This document shows positions 12,088-28,600 of a stretch of DNA of 64,000 nucleotides, piece by piece. Both the position numbers and the translations under genes were made by a program. Positions within the stretch are counted from its first letter, which is position 1. The number at the start of each line of letters is the position of its first letter. The stretch is from Fluctibacter halophilus (GTDB lineage Bacteria > Pseudomonadota > Gammaproteobacteria > Enterobacterales > Alteromonadaceae). The notes beneath the pieces were generated by a model. It saw only the letters and a list, made by a program, of their open reading frames with translations, had not been told where the DNA came from and did no database searches. The stretch lies in assembly GCF_020687825.1 (NCBI RefSeq), contig NZ_JAJEWP010000004.1:1-64000 (forward strand), given 5' to 3'.

Positions 12088-12975
12088 TCATTCCTGTGCG
12101 CCGGATGAAAAACGGGATTTAATGAGGTCAAGACAATCAGCCAATGCTGCTGTCCAATGAGGTCGTCGGATATTTAGTGGCTCAATCAAGTCGGAACAAT
12201 CCAAAACACTGTAGTGAGGGCGTACGGCTTTGGTTTTAAATTGTCCCGATAATATGGGTTTCAAAACGAACGGATTGTTCGGGATGAGACCTTTGACAAC
12301 GCCTTGCCGATGTATCTCGTAAGCAAAATCATACCAGCTTGCCACACCTGCATCGGTGTAATGAAACGTCCCATTAAGACTCGGGGTGAGTGCCGCTTTC
12401 CATACTGCCATGGCTAAGTTGTCGGCAAACGTGGGCCCCCCCACCTGGTCGTAAACAACGCCGAGTTCTTCGCGCTCATTCATCAGACGCAACATGGTTT
12501 TGACGAAGTTTTGACCAGTAGCGGAATACACCCACGCGGTGCGAATGATCGCAAAGTTTTCCAACTTTCGCACCGCGTCCTCACCAGCCAACTTGCTGGC
12601 GCCATAAACACTCAAAGGAGCTACCCGATCTGTAGGTCTATATGGTGTATTCTGGCTACCATCAAACACAAAATCGGTCGACACATGCACCAATCGAGCA
12701 TTTACCTTTTTACAGGCTTCGACCAAATTATTTACCGCCTCAGCGTTAATACGATGGGCTAATTTAGGCTCATCCTCGGCCTTATCAACGGCGGTATACG
12801 CGGTCGCATTAATGACAATATCTGGCTGGCATTCAATAATGTGCGGCTGTATACGCTCCAGTACACCGAGGTCCAGTACATGGCGGTCAGAAACACTGAC
12901 TGTCACGCCTTCGGGAGCGGTTGCAATCAGCGCCTGAGCCAACTGTCCATTTTTGCCAAGAATCAACACTTTCAT
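12088..12975 (-). CDS. rmlD: dTDP-4-dehydrorhamnose reductase
   Basis: A 295-residue SDR enzyme that performs the last step of dTDP-L-rhamnose synthesis, NADPH-dependent reduction of dTDP-4-keto-L-rhamnose. The sequence shows the N-terminal VLILGKNGQLAQAL, the region NATAYTAVDKAE and the YGASK catalytic motif. The ATG at 12975 follows the rmlC stop by two bases. An in-frame TTG at 12981 overlaps that stop and has better Shine-Dalgarno spacing (AAAGG), so the true start may be six bases earlier. Confidence 0.95.
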   Translation of the reverse strand: MKVLILGKNGQLAQALIATAPEGVTVSVSDRHVLDLGVLERIQPHIIECQPDIVINATAYTAVDKAEDEPKLAHRINAEAVNNLVEACKKVNARLVHVSTDFVFDGSQNTPYRPTDRVAPLSVYGASKLAGEDAVRKLENFAIIRTAWVYSATGQNFVKTMLRLMNEREELGVVYDQVGGPTFADNLAMAVWKAALTPSLNGTFHYTDAGVASWYDFAYEIHRQGVVKGLIPNNPFVLKPILSGQFKTKAVRPHYSVLDCSDLIEPLNIRRPHWTAALADCLDLIKSRFSSGAQE

Positions 12976-12977
12976 GT

Positions 12978-13526
12978 TCAATCAAATACCTTTGCATTCT
13001 TTAACAATGCAGCAGCATTGTCTTTTTCGGACAACAAAGGGCCTTGCCCATCAACCAAGGGCCAATCGATACCGACATCGGGGTCATTCCAGAGAATAGA
13101 ATGCTCGTGTTCTGGGGCATAATAATCTGTGCATTTGTACACAAATTCTGCAGAGTCCGAAACAACGTAAAAGCCATGGGCAAACCCTTCTGGCACCCAC
13201 AACTGACGGCGATTTTTATCGTCCAAGAGAACCCCGACGTGTTGACCAAATGTGGGCGACCCCTTTCTGACGTCTACTGCAACATCATAAACGCTTCCCT
13301 GTACAACTCGAACAAGCTTACCTTGGGGATTTTTCAACTGGTAATGCAAACCACGCAATGTGCCTTTAACGGATTTACTGTGATTATCTTGGACGAATTG
13401 GATATCCGGAACAATCTCATCAAACCATGACTGACGATAGGTCTCCATGAAGAACCCTCTGTCGTCGCCAAAAACACGCGGCTCAATGATTTTAACTTCT
13501 GGAATAGTGGTATCTACGAGGACCAT
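12978..13526 (-). CDS. rmlC: dTDP-4-dehydrorhamnose 3,5-epimerase
   Basis: A 182-residue cupin-fold epimerase that inverts C3 and C5 of dTDP-4-keto-6-deoxyglucose. It has the family N-terminus (IPEVKIIEPRVFGDDRGFF), the catalytic His in GTLRGLHYQ and the VPEGFAHGF segment. The ATG at 13526 gives the usual family length of about 180. A longer frame reaches 13580 from a TTG without a matching N-terminus. It is in the order rmlB-A-C-D, with a gap of about 100 bases after rmlA. Confidence 0.95.
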   Translation of the reverse strand: MVLVDTTIPEVKIIEPRVFGDDRGFFMETYRQSWFDEIVPDIQFVQDNHSKSVKGTLRGLHYQLKNPQGKLVRVVQGSVYDVAVDVRKGSPTFGQHVGVLLDDKNRRQLWVPEGFAHGFYVVSDSAEFVYKCTDYYAPEHEHSILWNDPDVGIDWPLVDGQGPLLSEKDNAAALLKNAKVFD

Positions 13527-13631
13527 CCGATTTACTCTTGCTGTTATAGTTTTTAGGTTACACGGTAACGTATTCATCAACCAGTAAGGGCTACAAGGCG
13601 ACGTTGGGCACCTCTGATTAGTGAGTCAAGT

Positions 13632-14498
13632 CTAATGAATCAAACGAAATAAGTATTCACCGTAACCACTTTTCTCAAGCTTTCTAGCCTGTGTGGCCAA
13701 TTCCTCACTGTTGATAAAACCCTTGCGGTATGCAATTTCTTCCGGGCAGCTTATTTTCAAGCCCTGACGTTTTTCAATAGTGTGCACGAACTGGGAGGCT
13801 TCCAGCAAACTGTCATGGGTTCCGGTGTCTAACCAGGCAGCACCCCGACCTAGGCGCTCTACATTTAGCTTCCCTGCCTTCAAGTAGGCCAGGTTCACAT
13901 CTGTAATTTCCAATTCGCCACGGGGAGAAGGTTTGAGGTTTTTGGCAATGTCGACAACATCGGCGTCGTAAAAATACAACCCTGTAACGGCATAGTTGGA
14001 TTTTGGATGAGCAGGCTTTTCTTCAATCGACAGGGCTTTGCCAGCGTCATCTAACTCAACAACACCATAACGTTCTGGATCGGTAACCCAATAGCCAAAA
14101 ACCGTGGCACCTTCTTTGCGATTGTTCGCATTTTCCAACTGTGCGGTAAGGTTATTGGAATAGAAAATGTTGTCCCCTAACACCAGCGCTGAATCGCCCC
14201 CATCGATAAACGATTCACCCAATGTAAACGCCTGGGCAAGACCTTCTGGGGACGGCTGTACGGTGTATTGAATATTGATACCCCATTGACTACCGTCCCC
14301 CAATAGATAAGTAAACTTGTCAGCATCTTCAGGAGTAGTGATCAACAATATGTCGCGAATCCCCGCCAACATCAAAGTCGACAGCGGATAATAAATCATT
14401 GGCTTGTCGTAGACAGGCACCAATTGTTTACTGGTTGCCTGAGTAACCGGGTAAAGTCGGCTACCTGTTCCGCCGGCCAATATGATCCCTTTGCGCAT
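13632..14498 (-). CDS. rmlA: Glucose-1-phosphate thymidylyltransferase
   Basis: A 288-residue nucleotidyltransferase that makes dTDP-glucose from dTTP and glucose-1-phosphate, the first step of the L-rhamnose pathway. It carries the [20 protein letters not shown] signature and LVLGDNIFY, and its length is normal. A good Shine-Dalgarno (GGGAG) precedes the ATG. It starts ten bases after rmlB. dTDP-L-rhamnose normally feeds back on this enzyme. Confidence 0.97.
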   Translation of the reverse strand: MRKGIILAGGTGSRLYPVTQATSKQLVPVYDKPMIYYPLSTLMLAGIRDILLITTPEDADKFTYLLGDGSQWGINIQYTVQPSPEGLAQAFTLGESFIDGGDSALVLGDNIFYSNNLTAQLENANNRKEGATVFGYWVTDPERYGVVELDDAGKALSIEEKPAHPKSNYAVTGLYFYDADVVDIAKNLKPSPRGELEITDVNLAYLKAGKLNVERLGRGAAWLDTGTHDSLLEASQFVHTIEKRQGLKISCPEEIAYRKGFINSEELATQARKLEKSGYGEYLFRLIH

Positions 14499-14508
14499 GT
14501 ATTACTCC

Positions 14509-15573
14509 CTAAACTGTTCCGAGTCGCTCTCGTTGATAACTTCCATCCAGAACCGATTCCCACCAATCCTGATGGCTAAGGTACCATTGTACGGTTTTCC
14601 GTATTCCAGACACAAACGTCTCTTTCGGAGTCCACCCCAAGGTGCTTTCAATCTTGCTGGCGTCAATGGCGTAACGCAGGTCATGACCAGGTCGATCCTG
14701 AACGTGAGTGATTAAAGATTCATAGGATGTTACACCGTCAGGTTTTTCTGGCACTAACTCCTCGAGAAGGTCACAAAGGGTTTTAACCACGTCGATGTTT
14801 GCGACTTCATTATGGCCACCAATGTTATACGTTTCACCGACCTTGCCTTTTTCAAGCACCAGACAAAGTGCCTCAGCATGATCATCAACGTACAACCAGT
14901 CTCGAATCTGATCACCTTTTCCGTAAATCGGCAACGGTTTACCCTCAATGGCATTCAAAATCATCAAAGGGATGAGTTTTTCCGGAAACTGGTAAGGGCC
15001 GTAATTGTTCGAGCAGTTGGTCAACACTACCGGCAGGCCAAAGGTGCGGTGCCAGGCTCGGACTAAATGATCGGACGACGCTTTGCTGGCCGAGTAAGGG
15101 GAGCTGGGTTGATAAGGCGTCTGTTCAGTAAACAGGTCATCACTGCCATGCAGGTCGCCATACACTTCATCAGTAGAAATGTGATGAAACCTAAACGCCT
15201 GTTTCTCCTCCACTTTCAAGCCCTGCCAATACTGTCGGGCTTGCTCTAGAAGCACCGATGTACCGACGACATTGGTGGTAATGAACTCAGCGGGACCTTC
15301 AATAGACCGATCAACGTGGGACTCTGCTGCAAGGTGCATCACCGCCGAAGGGGCATGTTTGGTAAACAAGGACTGCATCGATGGGGCGTCACAAATATCG
15401 ACTTTTTCAAAATGGAAACGCGGGTTGTCCGCACAGTCTCTCAAGGACATTAGATTGCCGGCGTAGGTCAATTTATCGATTACCACAACATTGTGATCGG
15501 ATGTACTCAACAGTCGCCGCACCACCGCTGACCCAATAAAACCAGCGCCGCCGGTTACAAAAATAGTTCGCAT
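14509..15573 (-). CDS. rmlB: dTDP-glucose 4,6-dehydratase
   Basis: A 354-residue SDR enzyme, second step of dTDP-L-rhamnose synthesis. It shows [37 protein letters not shown] and the [10 protein letters not shown] catalytic YxxxK. The ATG at 15573 gives the standard family N-terminus (MRTIFVTGG); an upstream in-frame extension to 15699 has no family match. It is the first gene of the rml block and probably of the operon running down to 1359. TATACT near 15674-15679 is a possible -10, without a good -35. Confidence 0.96.
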   Translation of the reverse strand: MRTIFVTGGAGFIGSAVVRRLLSTSDHNVVVIDKLTYAGNLMSLRDCADNPRFHFEKVDICDAPSMQSLFTKHAPSAVMHLAAESHVDRSIEGPAEFITTNVVGTSVLLEQARQYWQGLKVEEKQAFRFHHISTDEVYGDLHGSDDLFTEQTPYQPSSPYSASKASSDHLVRAWHRTFGLPVVLTNCSNNYGPYQFPEKLIPLMILNAIEGKPLPIYGKGDQIRDWLYVDDHAEALCLVLEKGKVGETYNIGGHNEVANIDVVKTLCDLLEELVPEKPDGVTSYESLITHVQDRPGHDLRYAIDASKIESTLGWTPKETFVSGIRKTVQWYLSHQDWWESVLDGSYQRERLGTV

Positions 15574-15808
15574 CGTTAAAAAACCTATCTTGCTGATAAC
15601 CTGTACGTAAAAGAAAGCTGACAACCACGTTTTTCGCAGCCAAGTGCCTTCAACCCAGACGATTAAAGGGCGAGAGTATACCTTTTTTCTTGATGCCATA
15701 ACACCATATCAACAGCTCTCTTAACACCAGAATAGAGTGCACCGCCGATATCCAATCGACCAGATCTCTGATGACAAACCTGCTAAGTAAATTCTTGCAC
15801 AAAACACA

Positions 15809-17770
15809 CTAGTTCCTGGCTTGTTGTTCCAATACTGTAACAACTGGCGAAAACCAGTTAGTTTCGACAATTCGTTCTCCGAAGAAACGCGCTCCTTGAG
15901 GCGTTAAATGCAGTTCATCCCAAAAATACTTAACACCTTGATCTCCCATTAAGAAACAAGTCTGCTCCTCTCTGTCACAGACGAAGTCTTCGCTACTGAG
16001 TACAACCGCATCATACTTGTGCGCAATTTCCAGGATAAATTCATTTATTTTTGAAACATCTTTTTTAACATTAAAAGCCGTATGATTGACCATCTCGATA
16101 TAACGCTTCGCATCGGCAATGCTTTCAATCGCCATTCCATCCAACAATCGGTCGGCTAGGATTTTTCTACCATCTTTAGGGAAGTATGCCCCTTCCTTGA
16201 CCACAACAAAAGCTTTGCCTGTCTCTCTAACCTTTGAACCGAGACGGTTCAACCCGACCATAAAGTCCATAGGTTCGCTCCCCAATTTGGGACAGGCTTT
16301 CTGCATGAAGTATAAAGTAGAAACGACGACAATATCGGCGTGAACGAATTTGTCTGAGTTGAAAAAGGCCTCTGCTACATCATTATCCGTAGAAAAACAA
16401 CTCAGCTGATAATCTGCCCGGTGATACTGCAAGTTTTTCCAATATCCATTGGTTTCCATCAATGCGCTGTACAAATCATGCGCTTTTGAATTTCCAACCA
16501 CTAAAACATCATAGCCATCTGTATTTTCTTTGAACTGATATGAGAACGTTTGAAGATAGGCTAAACGCTCTTGTCGAAGCTTTTGATTATCTGCTTCGAA
16601 GTCCGCTAAACCGGGCAGAGCTTCATTAAAGCGTTTGTAGTCCCCCCCAGTGAATACTACATGCGACAGAGAAATAAGAATCAGTACAGTAGTAGAAAGC
16701 ATGATGTAACTAAACTTGGGGAGTCCAATAAATGAGCGGCTTCTGAATGGCGTCTCCACATAAGTGTAAGAAACTACAGAGAGCAGCACGGTCGATGCTA
16801 TCGCAATACTCCCTGAGACCAAGTCAAACTCGGGAATGATATGCCGTAAAAAGGCAAACACAGGAAAATGCCACAGATACAGGGAGTAAGAGATCAGGCC
16901 TATATAAACAACTGGCTTAAGCGACAAACAACGCCCAACAAAATCTTTTCCATTAGAATACATCAATACTAAAACTGTCCCTAGCACAGGGACCACTGTC
17001 CAGATACTCGGGTGTGGTGTTGTTGAAGAAAACGTGAATAACGAAAACAGGATCATCAGCATACCGATGATAACAATCACGTTTCTTTGCAGTGCACTTA
17101 TATGTGGACTTAAACGTCTTAATTGCCAAACCGCAACCAAAGATCCCGCAAGCAATTCCCAGGCTCTGGAAAAAGGCAAATAAAAATTAAGATCGCTATT
17201 AATGCTGACATACAGTTGACTAAAGACCAAACTGATCACTGCAACAGCAATAAACAGCCATCCGACTTTTTTGCCCAGCAATCGGCTTCCAAAAATAGCA
17301 AGCATCGGAAAAAGAAGATAAAACTGTTCTTCAACACTTAACGACCACGTATGAAGAAACGGCTTTAGCAGTGAAGAGTCTGCACCGTACTCCGTCGTCG
17401 CAAAGTAGAAGAAAAAGTTTGAACCAAAAAAAACCGAACTAATGATGCTCTTTGAATACTCGACAAATGCCGTCGGTAACAATAAAGCCCAGGCAAACGG
17501 AAAAGAAGCGATAAAGACAACCAATAATACAGGAAGAATACGGCGAGCTCTTCTTTCATAGAAGCGAGAGTATGAAAACGTTCCGCTGTCTTGAATTTCC
17601 TGCAAGATGATTTTGGATATCAGGTATCCGCTGATCACAAAAAAGATGTCAACGCCTAAAAAACCACCTTCAAACAGGTAGCTTCCGAATAAAATGGTTT
17701 TGGCGTGATAGAAAATGACCGAAAGTACTGCGATTGCACGTAAACCGTCAATTTCGGAGCGATACTGCAA
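15809..17770 (-). CDS. O-acyltransferase, OafA/acyltransferase-3 type with SGNH domain
   Basis: A 653-residue inner-membrane protein. Residues 1-360 form the multi-span acyltransferase-3 domain, with the N-terminal IDGLRAIAVLSVIFYHA, GVDIFFVISGYLIS and the conserved WSLSVEEQFYLLFP. Residues about 390-653 are a periplasmic SGNH-type domain: nucleophile block VVGNSKAHDLY and catalytic Asp/His block DELHLTPQGARFFG. This layout matches O-antigen acetyltransferases such as OafA, so it probably O-acetylates the surface glycan in the periplasm. It stands alone, 235 bases upstream of rmlB on the same strand. Confidence 0.88.
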   Translation of the reverse strand: MQYRSEIDGLRAIAVLSVIFYHAKTILFGSYLFEGGFLGVDIFFVISGYLISKIILQEIQDSGTFSYSRFYERRARRILPVLLVVFIASFPFAWALLLPTAFVEYSKSIISSVFFGSNFFFYFATTEYGADSSLLKPFLHTWSLSVEEQFYLLFPMLAIFGSRLLGKKVGWLFIAVAVISLVFSQLYVSINSDLNFYLPFSRAWELLAGSLVAVWQLRRLSPHISALQRNVIVIIGMLMILFSLFTFSSTTPHPSIWTVVPVLGTVLVLMYSNGKDFVGRCLSLKPVVYIGLISYSLYLWHFPVFAFLRHIIPEFDLVSGSIAIASTVLLSVVSYTYVETPFRSRSFIGLPKFSYIMLSTTVLILISLSHVVFTGGDYKRFNEALPGLADFEADNQKLRQERLAYLQTFSYQFKENTDGYDVLVVGNSKAHDLYSALMETNGYWKNLQYHRADYQLSCFSTDNDVAEAFFNSDKFVHADIVVVSTLYFMQKACPKLGSEPMDFMVGLNRLGSKVRETGKAFVVVKEGAYFPKDGRKILADRLLDGMAIESIADAKRYIEMVNHTAFNVKKDVSKINEFILEIAHKYDAVVLSSEDFVCDREEQTCFLMGDQGVKYFWDELHLTPQGARFFGERIVETNWFSPVVTVLEQQARN

Positions 17771-17858
17771 ACTTATTTCTCCAAGAGGGAGTTCACTTTT
17801 TTAACAACTCGATTCCGTACTTGGCTCCGTCGGTGTAAACGCTTTGCTGACGCAATGC

Positions 17859-22550
<4,692 letters not shown>

Positions 22551-22596
22551 TCATCGAATACATTCCATTGCTCCTCTCTTTCCAACGTAAGCCAAC

Positions 22597-22624
22597 GGGC
22601 AGGGACTACTTTCCGTCCCTGCCC
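22597..22624 (-). terminator. Perfect 10-bp hairpin between the two giant genes
   Basis: GGGCAGGGAC and GTCCCTGCCC are separated by eight bases, starting seven bases after the stop codon of the 2749-residue gene. No run of U follows on the minus strand. It could be a weak terminator or an mRNA-end stabiliser between the two giant genes. Confidence 0.45.
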
Positions 22625-22630
22625 CTGATA

Positions 22631-25600
22631 CTAATTGGCTAAGGAAAGTGGGACGGCGACATTGCCAAGAGCAGCGCCTGTCAAACCATCATGTTTCATC
22701 CACAACGGGTTGCCTGCACTTGTTCGTCCCCAGGTTGCAATATCGTCTGCACCACTATCATTGCTATCCTTAATGGTTTTAATGGAGCTTGGCTTCATCC
22801 ACGGCGGATATACCAACTGACGCTGCAAGTTGGTGCCGACTGAGGGATAACGTCGCCATAACCAATTCCCACCGGTTGTCTTGCCAAGCGTTACCACGTC
22901 AGCTATACCGTCGCCTTCGGGATCTTCAATCAGAGTAACATCAAACAAGTCCATCCACGGCGGTAAGGTTTGCACCTTGATCACGCCGACATAGCCAGCC
23001 CGCAACAATAACCAGGTTGTGGCACCACGTGTTGTTTTACCGATTGCCAGCGCTGTCGGCGTATCATCTGCCATGACAGGCCCTTCGACCACTTTCACTG
23101 CATTGAGGTAATAAGGTACATCCACACGTGAGATGTACGAACCGTTTTGCGCGTTGTACAACAATCGCGTCCATTGGCCGCTTTGATTTTTACCCGCCAG
23201 GGTTAGGGTCACCTTAGACGTGGTAAGCAGCCCCTCAACATCCCAGCCGTTTTGGGCATCAAACCACAGTGGTAGTTTTTGCGCAGAGATGCGTTCGGTC
23301 GTTTTCAGATCAAACACCGCGAACGCCTTCTGACCACCAGACAAACTGAACACCAGTGCCAGGTCTTCACCACCATTGCCGTTTACGTCAGCAATCGGAA
23401 AAGCATCAATGAACGACGCCGGCATCAACCACCCAGGGAAGCTGCCTTGCCTTATCTTTGCACCACCCAGGTCATACACTCGCCAGCCTTTCGAGCCTGT
23501 ACTGTCGGTGCCAGCGACAACCACATCGGCTACGCTGTTACGGTTAGTATCCGCTATGGGAGTGTAGACTGAAGGCGTATAGCCATCAATGAAACGCAAC
23601 GGAGACAGCTCGGACTGGGTGTTGGAATCAAACAGCCCAATTTGTTGGATACCATCCCGTTGGCCCAGCAGGTGCAGATCTTCATAACCATTGCTATCAC
23701 TATCAACCAGCTTCACAACACCACCGGATGTTGGATCCATCGGTGCAGAATCTTCTCCATCTAACGTGCCATCGCCGTCGGAGTCTGGGTTACGGAAATC
23801 AGTCGTCCCCCGGATTTCCTCCAGGTTGGTTAACCCGTCATTGTCCGCATCAGCACTTGCATCAGTGCCATCGCCGGCCGCCAGCCCCAATGAATATTCC
23901 TCAAGGTTGGTCAATGTATCGTTGTCCCTATCAAGGGCGCCATCGTCGACAAGGATATCGAGCCCTTGTTCAACCTCGTAGTCATCCGGAATACCGTCGC
24001 CGTCAGTATCACTACTTAGCGGATTACTGCCCAGTCGATACTCAACCAAATTGGTCACGCCATCACGATCCAAATCCCAGTTCGCGTCGCCTGCACGGTT
24101 AGCAAGTAAACCGTAGTTTTGTTCCCACCAATCCGGCAAACCGTCGCTATCTGCATCGGTACTGACATCGTACGCCGCGATGCCATTGTTGCTACTGATG
24201 GTTAGTACTCCGGTCTGTGACAAGGCCAGCATGCCGATGTCACTCACCGACCAAGCTTGCGAGTAATTTTTGGTTTCCAGGGCAAAGGTTCCTGCGTTCG
24301 TCGATACGAAGATATGATCCATGGTCGCCAAGATATCTAAAGCATAACCTCCAGGGAGGTCAATCGATGTGACTTTGGCGCCTGTGAGTTCGTCGTATAT
24401 CACTAGCCCTCTTTGCGCCTTCAGATAGATCAAACCATCCCGCAGCACCGGTTGATTGAAGCTACCGTACAATTCATCCACAGTATAGCGAAGGGTTTGC
24501 CCGTCATTATCGATGCTTATTAGATGATCACGGTTGTAAGACACCACATCATTGTAAAAACCTATCGCGGGACTTACGTTCTGCGTGTAACCCCACCAGC
24601 TATATAACGGATCGGTGACCTCGGCCAACTTTTCACCACTGGCGAGCGACAGCACGCTAATTTTATCATCGACATGCACGTAAACACGCTCACCATCAGA
24701 GCTTGGCGACCACATGTCGGTAAGATTACCGACTGAAAAGCTCCATGCCGCTTCACCGGTATCTTTGTTGACCGCTTGCAATGAGTATTCTTTCGGGTAT
24801 AGCAAGAAATCTCCAACAGTGACCGGCGCGAGCCAGTCCTGCCATTGCTGACTGGCACCGACATCGAACACGGTTTGCCCCGTTGAGGAAGACAGCGCCA
24901 GCATGCGGCTACTGGAATGATTGCCCAGGTGCAGATAAATCAGATCATCACTGGTCGCCACAGACTTGAGGCCATCGCTAAGATCAAACCCTGTGCGTTG
25001 CCAACGTGTCTTGCCGGTGCGTAAATCATAGGCATAAAGTGTATCGTAGCTCACGGCATAGACGGCACCATGCCCCATTGCCACCGGCTGAGTAACCCGT
25101 GCGGTAGTTACCCACATTTTTTTGAAGCCTGAAGGGTTCAACTTCACCGGTACAAACCCTCTACGTAAGGCATTGCCAGCATAGGTTCGCCACTCGCTGA
25201 CCGCGGGTTGTGAGCGGTTATTGAGCGGATTACTGGCGTTCAGGACTTCTGCACGGTCACTAAAGCCGTCACTGTCAGAATCGTCGCTCACTGCGGCTTT
25301 GTTCACTGGACTGAGGCCATATTTGACCTCCTGACCATCCGTCATGCGGTCACCGTCCGTGTCCATCAATAATGGATCAGACTTGGTAATGTGGTGTTCC
25401 TGACCGTCGGTCAGACCGTCATTATCCGTGTCAACGTTGGTCGGATCTGTGCCGCGCACATACTCCCCCCGATCGCTCAATGAATCCCCATCGGAATCAC
25501 CGGTGTTGGCCACCACAGGGCTAAAGCCGTATTGCAACTCCCAGCTATCAGGTAACTGATCATCATCCGAATCAGACTTGTTGGGGTCTGTATTATGCAC

Positions 25601-28600
25601 TTTAATTTCGTCGTAGTCCGACAGGCTGTCATCATCAGAGTCCGCATTCAGTGGATCCGTCTGATGAGTGTTAACTTCCTCTGCATCTGACAAACCGTCT
25701 AGGTCGGAGTCCGCTTGGTTCAGCAGAGTGTTGGTTTGGAAATGTTCTTGACCGTCGGTCAGTCCATCACCATCAGTGTCAGTCACTGTAGGGTTACCAT
25801 TGGCACGATACTCACCCAAATTAGCCAGCCCGTCGCCATCAGCATCTTCCAACCGGTCGCCAGGGTCATTGATGTCAAGGCCATAGCGGCGCTCCCACCA
25901 ATCCGGCATACCATCGCCGTCCCTGTCGCCTTCCAGTTCAATTGCCGTAATTTTTGTTGGACTGATCACGGTCAGTAGGCCTGCTTCACTCAAAGCCAGC
26001 TTACCTGAGACTTCAAACCGCTTGTCGTGGGTTTGCGTGGTCAGGTTGATCGCATAGGTGTATTGGTCAGTAGATACGAAAACGTGACTTAACGTCGCAA
26101 CTACACTGCGTTTGAGAATACCTTCGGGGGCTGTCCAGCGCCATTTCACAGCGCCATCGCTCAGGTCGCGAACTTCCAGCACGTTGTCATCGAGGTTAAT
26201 CGCATACATCTCGCCCGGGCCCATTGCAGGTATCGTGCTGTGATGGGATTTCTGGGCGTTAATCACCCAGTCAAACAGACCGCTGGAAGGGTCAATCAGC
26301 CCCGTGCAGTTACCTAAACGCGCAACAATTTTGCCTCCCCTGGTAGGTAGCGGCACTGCTTGGTCGTAATGCGGTAAGTTACATCCGGACAGCACCTCTC
26401 TGTCGATCGGCTTGATCGTGACCTCGTCCGTCGTCGGGTCGATTGAATATAAATTGCGGCTTGCGATTGCATAAACAGTATTATCATAACCCATGCCCAA
26501 TTTATGCTGTGTAGCGTGCTGATGCATTGAGAATAACCGCTTATATTGCGAGTAATCGCTATCTATTCGCCACACCGCATTATGCCCGTAAAAGTAACTT
26601 TTTTCAGGCGTTGACAACAGGTGAGTTGTCATTGTTGTACTAAGATCAAACTGTCGTGCAAAGTCGCTGCTCGATTGCAATACTTGACCACTAATTAAAC
26701 TTCGGGTTACCAAGGGCTCACTGTCAGAGACACCGTCAAGTTTAATTTGGAACAACCTGACTTCATCACCCTCGACAACCGGTGAGGTCACAAGGCCTGT
26801 ATCTCTGCCGTAGACAGACCAACGGGTAGTACCGTTCTCCCGATCCAATGCATGCAACACTTCAGAACCTGTTGCATCAGAATTCACCAGCACATGATTA
26901 CCTGCCACCACCGCAGGATACCCCATGTCGGAAATGCCAAATGAACGGCTCCATTTTTCTTGGAACCGCGCTGCGTCGTATACGACCGGCAGAAAACTGC
27001 TGTTGTGCGCATCACCCAGCCATTGATTCCAGGGCATGACTTTCGGTATGGAAGCACCATCACTGGGATCGCTGTCGAACCAGAACTCAGCCATATTTGG
27101 ATAGCTGTCGCCGTCTTTGTCCAAAGGTGCATCGGCAGCATCGTTGGGGGCGAGCCCTGCGTCCAATTCCCACTTATCCGGCATGCCATCAGCATCGGTG
27201 TCGTTTAGTAACGGGTCGGTTTGATGAATGTGGTGCTCTTGGCCGTCGGTCAATCCGTCACCATCGGTGTCCGTTGCCGTAGGGTCAGTTCCTCGCACAT
27301 ATTCACCGTAGTCAGACAAGCCGTCACCGTCTGTGTCAGTGTCGGCATTAGACTGAAGTGGGTCTAAACCAAACTGCACTTCCCACCCATCAGGAATACG
27401 GTCACTGTCACTGTCTGTAGAGCTCGGATCGGTGCCTAGGTCCGTCACTTCCACATAGTCACTCAAGCCATCATCATCGGTGTCTATTTTAGTGGGATCT
27501 GAACCGTGGGTATTAACCTCGTCGCCATCCGTCAAGCCATCTTCGTCGGTATCAGTTAAACGTAAGTCAGATTTCGACTGGTGATACTCTACGCCATCAC
27601 TGACACCATCACCGTCAGTATCCGCAATGGTTGGGTCACCGTTCGCAAGGTACTCAGCATAATTGCTCAGCCCATCACCATCCGGATCACTAAGACGATT
27701 GCTGGCATCATTGATTGCCAGTTGGTAACGCCGCTCCCACCAATCGGGCAACCCGTCATTGTCACTGTCGCCTTCAATATCGATCGCGACAACAGAACTG
27801 TTTCCCGTAACCAACAAAACGCCTTCGTCACTCAGGGACAAAACGCCTGACGCCGTAAACTGTTTCACACTGGACTGGGTACCAATGTCAATGGCGTAGG
27901 TATAGGTGGAATCCGCGACAAATACATGGCCTAAAGTGGCGACCACCGACCCGTTCAGGGTTGCTTGAGCTTCGTTCCAAGACCACAGCAGCTCTCCGGT
28001 AGACAAAGCGCGAGCTTCCAATGTGTTGTCATCACGATTAACCACAAACACTGTTCCTAACGCGGCAACAATTTCGGTATCACCGTTCAGGCCGAGATCC
28101 GCAGACCAGTGAAGGGTACCATCGGTTAAATCGGCCCTAATCAAACATTGGTTTGAACGCCACACTACAGTATTGTTACCGGGAAGTACTGGAGTGCTCA
28201 TGTTGTAAATGGATTGCTGGCAATTGGGATCATCGATAGTGACAGACGTCCCGTTGTAAGCTCCGGTGGATGCATTGAGCTTATAGATTTTGTCGCCGCG
28301 AGGTAAAACATAACCGGCGTCAGCATCGTATCCCGCTTTGGCGCTCTCAGAATGTTGATGCAGGCTCACGGTCTGAAGACGCTGTAATTCAGCATCATAA
28401 ATATTTAAACTATAATGTTGTGGTAGAACGATTCGGTCTGAAGCAACCAATAACTGCTCATTATTCACTGAGAAGGGGCTTGTCGACGTCTCTCCCAAAA
28501 CTTCGCCTGAGTAGGGATCTCGGACCACAATTTGTGGACCGTCTTCACCATTGGTTTGTTGTACATAAACCTTACCATTCAACATGACTGGCGCGGACGC

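Noticed and set aside
15738-15747. GGCGGTGCAC upstream of rmlB on the minus strand, similar to an ops/JUMPStart element
   Set aside because: It matches only the first six bases of the RfaH ops core (GGCGGTAGCGT), and there is no surrounding JUMPStart context.
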